Part shown: positions 1 to 4,091 of the stretch, in pieces | Position numbering within the stretch: the first letter of the stretch is position 1 | Layout: every line of letters begins with the position of its first letter | Origin: an uncultured Atopobium sp. | GTDB taxonomy: Bacteria; Actinomycetota; Coriobacteriia; Coriobacteriales; Atopobiaceae | Assembly: GCA_938041635.1 (NCBI GenBank) | Contig: CALIAD010000068.1 | Coordinates: forward strand, 1 to 6,969 | Length of the DNA: 6,969 nt | Direction of reading: 5' to 3' | The notes under the pieces: model-generated | The model's input: the letters and a program-made list of their open reading frames with translations, nothing else | Databases searched by the model: none | Told to the model about the DNA's origin: nothing | Translations under genes and position numbers: made by a program

Positions 1-9
1 CATACGCAT
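1..9 (-). CDS. Start of the insertion-sequence first ORF (partial, three codons)
   Basis: The minus strand reads ATG CGT ATG from position 9 to the window edge (Met-Arg-Met). It is preceded by a perfect AGGAGG Shine-Dalgarno (16-21) with a 6-nt spacer, CTTTTT. The site lies about 45 nt inside the element end, the usual place for orfA of an IS3-family element. No protein sequence is available to confirm that it encodes a transposase component, so the function is inferred from position alone. Confidence 0.45.
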
Positions 10-54
10 AAAAAGCCTCCTATTTCTTATGTCCAAGAAATGGGAGGCAGTTCA
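1..54 (-). mobile_element. Left end of an IS3-like insertion sequence (rest lies outside the window)
   Basis: On the minus strand the element begins at 54 with TGAACTGCCTCCCATTTCTT followed by GGACA. This resembles the TG...CA terminal repeats of the IS3 family (IS150-like ends with a C-rich start and a TTGGACA core). The end folds back on itself, because AAGAAATAGGAGGC pairs with the outer repeat. An AGGAGG at 16-21 sits 6 nt before an ATG at 7-9, which is where an IS3-family first ORF would begin. The element starts inside a codon of the flavodoxin-like gene, so the insertion has a sharp boundary. Related 46-bp palindromes occur at 3612-3657 and 4028-4073. Family assignment is by end sequence only, as no transposase residues beyond the third codon are visible. 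Confidence 0.65.
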
Positions 55-308
55 AATGTCTTAAGCCAGTTAGGAGATCCTATAAAGACAGTATCAAAGT
101 CAGCAACATCTATATCGTATTGCATCAGTGCAGGACAAACGCCCTTTTCTATTTGAGCCCTGACCTCTTTTACTGCCGTGTTATACGAGAAAGAATACGA
201 ATCTTGAGGCTTAAGCTCCAGCAGCTCGGCATCTGTAATCAGCGCAATATCCTCCGCAAGCTTTCTTGTGATGCCGGAATACGAATAGTACACAATCAAA
301 GACTTCAT
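27..308 (-). pseudogene. Flavodoxin-like protein, 3' end truncated by insertion sequence
   Basis: This is the N-terminal half of a short flavodoxin-like FMN protein, a cytosolic electron carrier or quinone-reductase-type fold. It starts MKSLIVYYSYSG, and residues 8-18 (YSYSGITRKLA) form the FMN phosphate-binding loop after the first beta strand. FDTVFIGSPNW (71-81) is the strand and loop that normally precedes the second flavin-contacting region. The ATG at 306-308 has a GGAG about 8 nt upstream. Native sequence stops at residue 84-85. The final residues ELPPISWT and the TAA are read from the insertion-sequence end, giving 93 aa, whereas such proteins are usually about 150-180 aa. The missing C-terminal part holds the rest of the FMN site, so the product is almost certainly non-functional. 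The distal fragment should lie beyond the left edge if the insertion was simple. Confidence 0.75.
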
Positions 309-375
309 GTAAGAATCTCCACTACCAGCCGAGAATAACGTGCCGTTGAGGCATTACGTCAAATTATTTGCCACA

Positions 376-403
376 AGTATAGTTGATAGGATTAACCAAC
401 CAA
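376..403 (-). promoter_or_regulatory. Possible promoter of the flavodoxin-like gene
   Basis: The minus strand carries TATACT (376-381) as a good -10 and TTGGTT (398-403) as a weak -35, 16 bp apart. Transcription would start near 369, about 60 nt before the ATG at 308. Only the -10 is close to consensus. Confidence 0.35.
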
Positions 404-446
404 CGACTAATCGATTTCCCATGTCAGCCATATGCTATATTGAAGT

Positions 447-494
447 AGAAGTGCCCCGGTTATCACCAATTGGTGATAGCTGCGGCGCTTTTTT
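447..494 (+). terminator. Large terminator-like hairpin built on a perfect 18-bp palindrome
   Basis: TATCACCAATTGGTGATA (461-478) is a perfect palindrome. Pairing continues outward with few mismatches and some G-T pairs: G451-C488, G453-C486, C454-G485, C455-G484, C457-G482, G459-C480. The structure is followed by TTTTTT (489-494) on the plus strand only, so it reads as a plus-strand intrinsic terminator. No plus-strand gene lies upstream in the window. The palindrome core could instead be a protein-binding operator, since its centre would be a long stem with almost no loop. Confidence 0.5.
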
Positions 495-511
495 ATTGAT
501 AAGCGTAAGCA

Positions 512-530
512 TGTTTAAATATACTAAACA
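512..530. repeat. Small inverted repeat TGTTTA/TAAACA
   Basis: TGTTTA (512-517) and TAAACA (525-530) form a 6-bp inverted repeat around AATATAC. It lies just past the U-tract of the tRNA-like unit. It could be a weak hairpin or a protein site, or chance in AT-rich DNA. Confidence 0.2.
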
Positions 531-551
531 AAAAGCCGCCCTAAGGCGGCT
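530..551 (-). terminator. Intrinsic terminator of the tRNA-like transcription unit
   Basis: On the minus strand AGCCGCC, loop TTAG, GGCGGCT is followed by TTTT (530-533). It is a perfect 7-bp GC-rich stem with a U-tract, directly after the 3' end of the tRNA-like structure. It could also terminate readthrough from the upstream ATP-grasp gene. Confidence 0.8.
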
Positions 552-622
552 AATCACAACGGCCAGGATTTGCACCTGGGTCATCTCCAACAAGGGCACT
601 GCTAATTGTGCTACACGTTGTT
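552..622 (-). ncRNA. tRNA-like RNA with shortened anticodon region
   Basis: Read on the minus strand, the sequence contains tRNA hallmarks in the right order. The D arm GCAC-AATTAGCA-GTGC (611-596) has a perfect 4-bp stem and the usual 8-nt loop. The T arm CCAGG-TGCAAAT-CCTGG (579-563) has a perfect 5-bp stem and 7-nt loop. A closing helix pairs ACAACG (621-616) with CGTTGT (561-556). G19, C56, T54 and A58 equivalents are present, but position 18 is A and position 55 is G. Only 16 nt (595-580) separate the D and T arms, against about 22 in a normal tRNA, so no 5-bp anticodon stem with 7-nt loop fits. The linker before the D arm also has an extra base, and no CCA is encoded. A dedicated promoter and terminator flank it. 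It is either a decayed tRNA gene whose signals survive or a non-decoding tRNA-like RNA. Confidence 0.5.
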
Positions 623-628
623 GATGTA

Positions 629-656
629 ATTCTACATTCCTGAAATATAATGTCAA
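629..656 (-). promoter_or_regulatory. Near-consensus promoter for the tRNA-like RNA
   Basis: The minus strand has TTGACA (656-651), a 16-bp spacer and TAGAAT (634-629). The -35 is perfect and the -10 matches 5 of 6. The predicted start, about 7 nt downstream near 622, falls right at the 5' side of the closing helix, as expected for a short stable-RNA gene. Confidence 0.65.
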
Positions 657-665
657 CGAAATAGC

Positions 666-1958
666 TTATGACCAGCGCTTTCCGTCTGGATCTAAATGAG
701 AAAGCCAATTTATTTCATCCTGAATCTCTTGCCTTGATTCCTCGCTTTGATCCCAGTAGCCGCGTCCAACTGAAGTTGGCGCCATGTGGGTAAACATCCA
801 GATGTTACCGGGATTTTGAAGTGCAGTTACAATTTCCGGATCACTTACTTTCTCTAATGCGAAATGTTCAAGTTTTCTGACATCCATAACAACGCGTATA
901 TATTTATCTGTATAACGAGGGATGCCTATTGCAGCAACACGTTCGTCCCAATTTGGTGGATGAAGAAAAACTTTTGTACCCGGAGAAAAATGACGTGTTC
1001 CATGAACTATACGTTTATCCTCACCAATCTTATTTTCATCTCTAACTTCTGCCGTAAGACACCATATCCATTCTGGAATATGAGGTGCCCTTTTTATGCA
1101 TTTAGCAAGTGTTGCATAGAATTTCTCGATGTCTTCACCAATCGGGACCTGAGACATCTGTCCGTCAAAAAACCTATAACATTTCCAAATGCCCTCTTTT
1201 AACAAGATGAAATCGCAAGCATAAAACAAGTTCCAGGTAACATCCTGAAATGATCCAATAAGCTTTTTAGGTGGTTTGGGTAAATTGGGACAAATTGTTA
1301 AGGCATCAGGCTCTAGAGGACTTTCAAAAAATGCTTTACCTTCAAAATAAAAAACTCTCCAAGTCACAGGAATCTCATTACATGTAGCCTTTGTTACATA
1401 TTCCTCAAAGAAAGCCCCACCAGTAAAGCAAATACCTTTTGCTTTCTCAAATTTTTTAGCAAGTTCTTTGCCCTCATTTCCAGAAAAATATCCTATAGCT
1501 AGGCTTTCATTCAAATCACTAAGAGGACCATCAGCATCTCTTACAACATAAACAGAAGGAAGGTGAGAACCATGACCACTTGAACCAAAACATGCACCAA
1601 CATTAATACTCTCTATTGCATAATCCCCTGATAAAGAATGTCCTCCCAAACCTCTTTCTTCAGGTCCGATTACACGCCAAGAATCAGTCAAAAGCCTATA
1701 CCCTAAAGACAAAAGATCATGCTCTAGGCGTTTGTAATTTTCTCCAGACGTTGGATGACAGCGAAGAAACGTTGGCATGTCATGTCTTGGAGCTTTATCA
1801 CAAATAAGTTCTTCGCCATTAAGATATGCCTCGTAATTAAAAAGATGAACATCAAACTGTGAAAACTCTTTTGCTGCCGACCACTCGTTATACCAAACAG
1901 AATCAACAACATTAGGGTTCTCTGCAGAAGATTCGAACAACAGAGCAATTTGCTCCAT
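666..1958 (-). CDS. Probable ATP-grasp-like protein with an extra C-terminal domain
   Basis: The protein has 430 residues and starts MEQIALLFES. This start was chosen because AAAGGAG sits 6 nt upstream; a longer frame to 2036 would translate a leader hairpin. Residues 184-214 (FFEEYV..., PVTWRVFYFEGKAFFESP) and 243-283 (NLFYACDFILLKEGIWKC..., FFDGQMSQVP, EKFYATL) resemble the central and C-terminal strands of ATP-grasp proteins of the R2K/DUF4343 type. Those proteins commonly end in a D-x-ALL-x-DG-W-x-x-IE-x-x-DGQ pattern. Here the Glu of that IE is replaced (YRFFDGQ, R262), so metal binding may be altered. Residues 318-380 (VHGTRHFSPGTKVFLHPPNW, IRVVMDV) look like a separate small domain. 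No signal peptide or membrane segment is visible. The gene is alone between an AT-rich leader and the tRNA-like unit, with no partner that suggests a substrate. The family call is from remembered motifs and remains tentative. Confidence 0.5.
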   Translation of the reverse strand: MEQIALLFESSAENPNVVDSVWYNEWSAAKEFSQFDVHLFNYEAYLNGEELICDKAPRHDMPTFLRCHPTSGENYKRLEHDLLSLGYRLLTDSWRVIGPEERGLGGHSLSGDYAIESINVGACFGSSGHGSHLPSVYVVRDADGPLSDLNESLAIGYFSGNEGKELAKKFEKAKGICFTGGAFFEEYVTKATCNEIPVTWRVFYFEGKAFFESPLEPDALTICPNLPKPPKKLIGSFQDVTWNLFYACDFILLKEGIWKCYRFFDGQMSQVPIGEDIEKFYATLAKCIKRAPHIPEWIWCLTAEVRDENKIGEDKRIVHGTRHFSPGTKVFLHPPNWDERVAAIGIPRYTDKYIRVVMDVRKLEHFALEKVSDPEIVTALQNPGNIWMFTHMAPTSVGRGYWDQSEESRQEIQDEINWLSHLDPDGKRWS

Positions 1959-1971
1959 TACATTCTCCTTT

Positions 1972-2006
1972 AAAAAATGGCATCTCCATGCAATATGAAG
2001 ATGCCA
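1972..2006 (-). terminator. Terminator-like leader hairpin directly before the ATP-grasp start (possible attenuator)
   Basis: On the minus strand TGGCATCT (2006-1999) pairs perfectly with AGATGCCA (1985-1978), with a further CAT/ATG inner helix and a 3-nt loop. TTTTTT (1977-1972) follows immediately, then AAAGGAG and the ATG at 1958. A terminator 14 nt before the start codon would stop transcription in the leader, or the hairpin could control ribosome access. Confidence 0.5.
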
Positions 2007-2017
2007 AAAAGATAATT

Positions 2018-2031
2018 GGCTCTCTTGAGCC
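2018..2031 (-). other. Second leader hairpin GGCTC/GAGCC
   Basis: Minus-strand GGCTC-AAGA-GAGCC is a perfect 5-bp stem with a tetraloop, 11 nt upstream of the terminator-like hairpin. Together they make a two-hairpin 5' leader for the ATP-grasp gene. No known riboswitch class is recognised. Confidence 0.3.
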
Positions 2032-2121
2032 CGCACTATCCAGTACGCAATTTAGTAGCATTATTTTACATCAAATGAGAAGTGACGCGAGATAGTAAAC
2101 TTAATCAAATACACGCCAAAC

Positions 2122-2168
2122 AAAAAACGAGACCGTTTCCCGACAAGCAACTGCCCGGGCGTATCTCG
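2122..2168 (-). terminator. Intrinsic terminator downstream of the XRE regulator
   Basis: An imperfect stem pairs CGAGA (2128-2132) with TCTCG (2164-2168) and CCCG (2139-2142) with CGGG (2156-2159). On the minus strand TTTTTT (2127-2122) follows. It lies 31 bp after the regulator's stop codon. On the plus strand only CTTTT follows, so it acts mainly on minus-strand transcripts. Confidence 0.6.
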
Positions 2169-2198
2169 CTTTTAGTCAGTCTATGGAATCGTTAGCGC

Positions 2199-2906
2199 TT
2201 AGTCAAACCAGATCTTTACAACGTCGCCGTCTGCGGAAGTAATATCCACAAGTGTGCCACTCTCGCCAGTCTTTGCAGCGTCCATAAGCGCATCAAGATT
2301 GATGTTAGAGAGCTGCTCTTGAGTCTCCTGATTAAGGTAGTTTCCGCTGACCTGGATTCCCGAATTCAAAACAAACTTTGCCAGGCCCAGAGGTACGCAC
2401 ATATCAACAACGTCACCGTCGTCGGAGACTACATACACGTGCAAACCGTGCTTTGCAGAGCCGTTACCCAGGCGAACGCCCTTCTTCTTGTTGTCGTCAG
2501 CCTCGTCGTTCTTCTCGACTTTGACCATGCTCTTACCAAAAAGCTTACCAAAGCTGAAACCTGAAGACTGAGTAGCAATACCCTGGTCGGCGTGCTCGGA
2601 AGGCTCTTCTACGATCTCTGCAGGCTCGTCAGCTGCAACGGAAACAACCTCAGCAGCGCTCTCCTGAGCAGCAGCGTTCTCCTGCGTAGAAGCACTTGCG
2701 CCGCTCAAAAGCTCGTCAACGGACACGCCAAGGAAGCGCGCAAGATCTGGCAACAGCGAGATGTCCGGATAGTTAATGTCATTCTCCCACTTGCTCACCG
2801 CCTGCGGACTCACGTTCAGCTCTTTTGCCAGACGCTCCTGCGTTGCAGTTCTAGCTAAACGAAGACGTGCAATACGACGACCAAGGGTCTCAGATGAAGT
2901 AGTCAT
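2199..2906 (-). CDS. XRE-family (Cro/C1-type) transcriptional regulator with C-terminal SHOCT-like domain
   Basis: The protein has 235 residues. The start MTTSSETLG was chosen over an upstream ATG because AAAAGGAG lies 5 nt before it. Residues 9-66 form a Cro/C1-type helix-turn-helix (LGRRIARLRLARTATQERLA, recognition helix SPQAVSKWE at 33-41, PDISLLPDLARFLGVSVDELL). Residues 71-112 are an Ala/Glu/Ser-rich, probably disordered linker. Residues 153-235 (VYVVSDDGDVVDMCVPLGLA, INLDALMDA, GTLVDITSADGDVVKIWF) resemble the small domain found at the end of some bacterial adhesin-like and anti-sigma-type proteins, with alternating strands and a helix. That domain may sense a ligand or mediate oligomerisation. 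The gene diverges from a 129-aa gene across a region with repeated GTTGAG motifs, one copy (2920-2926) close to its own ribosome binding site, so autoregulation is likely. The HTH assignment is firm; its target and signal are unknown. Confidence 0.85.
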   Translation of the reverse strand: MTTSSETLGRRIARLRLARTATQERLAKELNVSPQAVSKWENDINYPDISLLPDLARFLGVSVDELLSGASASTQENAAAQESAAEVVSVAADEPAEIVEEPSEHADQGIATQSSGFSFGKLFGKSMVKVEKNDEADDNKKKGVRLGNGSAKHGLHVYVVSDDGDVVDMCVPLGLAKFVLNSGIQVSGNYLNQETQEQLSNINLDALMDAAKTGESGTLVDITSADGDVVKIWFD

Positions 2907-2919
2907 AGTTGCTCCTTTT

Positions 2920-3054
2920 CTCAACTCATTATTACTGAAATAGCTTGCGGGCCGCTGATTTCACTATGAGTCGTAACAATACGTTCAACAAGAACGCATC
3001 AGTTGAGTTAGATATCGTAACGGTTTCTAACCACTCAACACTAGGTTGAGTTAG
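2920..3054. promoter_or_regulatory. Candidate operator sites (GTTGAG motif) between XRE regulator and divergent gene
   Basis: CTCAACT occurs at 2920-2926. GTTGAGTTAG occurs exactly twice, at 3002-3011 and 3045-3054. An inverted repeat ACTCAAC-ACTAG-GTTGAGT spans 3033-3051. Repetition of one 6-7 bp half-site in both orientations, in the region shared by an HTH regulator and its divergent neighbour, is the pattern expected of regulator binding sites. Binding by this regulator is an inference. Confidence 0.5.
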
Positions 3055-3086
3055 CAGGTAAACTATGCTTTTTGACCGAAATTTAC

Positions 3087-3115
3087 TTGCCCTAAAAGTA
3101 TTCTCCAACTACCAT
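3087..3115 (+). promoter_or_regulatory. Possible promoter for the 129-aa gene
   Basis: TTGCCC (3087-3092) and TACCAT (3110-3115) are separated by 17 bp, each matching 4 of 6 consensus bases. The start would be near 3122, giving a leader of about 33 nt. The GTTGAG inverted repeat ends 36 bp upstream of the -35. Confidence 0.3.
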
Positions 3116-3154
3116 TTAATCAAGAAACTTTTGATGTTTTAGAAAGGTCTGTCT

Positions 3155-3544
3155 ATGACTGGCGAGAAGAACTGGGTGTTCTGGACCAGCGGTGCGCATA
3201 TTGTTTCTGGTTTTGAGCAATGCGCTACAGACGGTTTTGTTGGTGTTGACGCAGATGGTGTCGTGTACCTCTTTGATAACAATCAAAATGTCTTTGCTTC
3301 GGCTCATGCTTCAGATATTGAGGGAACCGTCAGTAGCTGGAGAGTCACCTGGCTTACCATTGATGATAAAAGATATGTCCTAGAGTTTGTTCCTCTTGCA
3401 GATAAGATTGCTCCTCGCCTGATTTTTGGAGCTATAAGCAATGTCTTTATGCAGGAGCTCCATCACGGAGATCAGGAGAAGGTCCCACGTGAGCTCCTTG
3501 AAGACTTCAAGATTGCATTCGAGAACGCCAAGTACAGGCGCTAA
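3155..3544 (+). CDS. Hypothetical protein, 129 aa, possibly PH/GRAM-like
   Basis: I do not recognise this family. The ATG at 3155 is preceded by GAAAGG with a 7-nt spacer. Residues 14-81 alternate short predicted strands and turns (AHIVSGFEQCATDGFVGVDA, VVYLFDN, NVFASAHASDIEGT, WRVTWLTI, RYVLEFVP). This is a beta-rich pattern like the small PH/GRAM-like domains in which a buried strand carries DGVVYL and a later strand carries A-x-x-I. Residues 92-129 are mainly helical and charged (GAISNVFMQELHHG, PRELLEDFKIAFENAKYRR). There are no transmembrane segments or signal peptide, so it is probably cytosolic. It diverges from the XRE regulator and is plausibly its target. Its 3' flank is a zone of insertion-sequence remnants 67 bp away, but the reading frame looks intact. 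Confidence 0.65.
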   Translation: MTGEKNWVFWTSGAHIVSGFEQCATDGFVGVDADGVVYLFDNNQNVFASAHASDIEGTVSSWRVTWLTIDDKRYVLEFVPLADKIAPRLIFGAISNVFMQELHHGDQEKVPRELLEDFKIAFENAKYRR

Positions 3545-3591
3545 CTCAAGCTAATTTTTGAATTATTCATATCCTTGCGGAGGTACGATCA

Positions 3592-3609
3592 CCGATATCG
3601 GCGCCGGCG
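3592..3609. repeat. Adjacent perfect palindromes CCGATATCGG and CGCCGGCG
   Basis: CCGATATCGG (3592-3601) is followed at once by CGCCGGCG (3602-3609) in a GC-rich patch just before the palindromic insertion-sequence end. It may be remnant backbone DNA cut off by the insertion. No gene is evident in it. Confidence 0.25.
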
Positions 3610-3611
3610 GA

Positions 3612-3657
3612 TGAACTGCCTCCCATTTCTTGGACACGAGAAATAGGAGGTAGTTCA
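3612..3657 (+). repeat. 46-bp palindromic insertion-sequence end, copy 2
   Basis: It begins TGAACTGCCTCCCATTTCTT, continues GGACAC, then returns with GAGAAATAGGAGGTAGTTCA. The outer 12 bases and GGACA match the left end at 54 read on the minus strand, but here the full fold-back including TAGTTCA is present. It is a solitary end with no ORF after it. It pairs with the oppositely oriented copy at 4028-4073 to bound a 462-bp segment. Confidence 0.75.
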
Positions 3658-3658
3658 A

Positions 3659-3789
3659 AACACACCTAAGTCGGATAATCTGTAAAAAAGACGTATACAT
3701 GACGCTGAAAATAGCTAAAGCATGCAGATTATCGTCATTAGATGTGTAAAATGCCCGCAATTGAGCAGAATATCCGACTTAGGTGTGTT
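3659..3789. mobile_element. 131-bp MITE-like element with 24-bp terminal inverted repeats
   Basis: AACACACCTAAGTCGGATA (3659-3677) is perfectly inverted at 3771-3789. Pairing continues for 5 more bases after one mismatch (to 3682 and 3766), giving 24-bp arms around 83 bp with no ORF of its own. The left arm abuts the 46-bp palindrome with only one base between them. No target duplication is evident. It has the architecture of a miniature inverted-repeat transposable element, but the family is not identified. Confidence 0.6.
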
Positions 3790-4027
3790 CCGTAGATACA
3801 GAATTTATCGATAGTTAAATTTCTTATATAAGTCTATTCATGTTTAAGCATATTAGATGAAGTTTATGCATAGAGATGCATATCAGGTAGTGCGACCGCC
3901 TAGCTGCCTGGCTATCTTGATTAGGAACATGTCGATTCTTCGGCAGAACCTACCAAAGCTGCGCTATTTTGTGCGCCAGGCCTAAAAGCCGACGCTAACA
4001 CGCTGCAGAATCATAATCACCCGCATA
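3790..4027. other. Non-coding, decayed sequence inside the inverted-end segment
   Basis: No intact gene is seen. A perfect hairpin TATGCAT-AGAG-ATGCATA lies at 3865-3882, and CAGGTAG (3884-3890) can pair with CTGCCTG (3904-3910). From about 3885 the base composition becomes GC-richer. On the minus strand one frame reads RVIMILQRVSVGF, stop, AWRTK, stop, RSFGRFCRRIDMFLIKIARQ and on to a stop near 3887. This looks like a coding remnant with two in-frame stops, but I cannot assign it to a family. Confidence 0.35.
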
Positions 4028-4073
4028 TGAACTACCTCCCATTTCTTATGTCCAAGAAATGGGAGGCAGTTCA
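4028..4073 (-). repeat. 46-bp palindromic insertion-sequence end, copy 3
   Basis: The arms TGAACTACCTCCCATTTCTT and its inverted partner ending GGCAGTTCA form a 20-bp stem with one mismatch around ATGTCC. Read on the minus strand the outer 26 bases equal the end at position 54. It lies 18 bp after the stop of the DUF711 gene. Its RNA would form a strong hairpin but with no U-tract, so it is not a classical terminator. Confidence 0.75.
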
Positions 4074-4091
4074 GATATGGAGGCTCTTTTG

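Larger units (their letters stand above)
3612..4073. mobile_element. 462-bp segment bounded by inverted insertion-sequence ends
   Basis: Both boundaries carry TGAACTGCC...GGCAGTTCA in inverted orientation, so the segment has the form of a small non-autonomous element. It has no transposase ORF. Inside are a 131-bp inverted-repeat element and decayed sequence. Bases immediately outside (GGA on the left, GAT on the right) do not show a target duplication. It could therefore be two separate remnant ends rather than one transposable unit. Confidence 0.4.

Noticed and set aside
552..622. Functional ordinary tRNA gene
   Set aside because: There are about 6 nt too few between the D and T arms for an anticodon arm, so no anticodon can be assigned.
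340..656. Overlapping 70-95 codon frames on both strands in the intergenic region
   Set aside because: They cross two terminators and the tRNA-like unit, lack ribosome binding sites, and have no protein-like composition.
1959..2036. 26-residue N-terminal extension of the ATP-grasp-like protein
   Set aside because: It would translate through a leader hairpin with a T6 tract, while the internal ATG has a strong AAAGGAG at good spacing.
3563..3760. 65-codon minus-strand frame
   Set aside because: It starts inside the 131-bp inverted-repeat element and crosses the 46-bp palindrome. It has no ribosome binding site or family similarity.
3612..4073. Possible CRISPR array from the recurring palindromes
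   Set aside because: The copies are in inverted orientation, hundreds of bases apart, with no regular spacers or cas genes.
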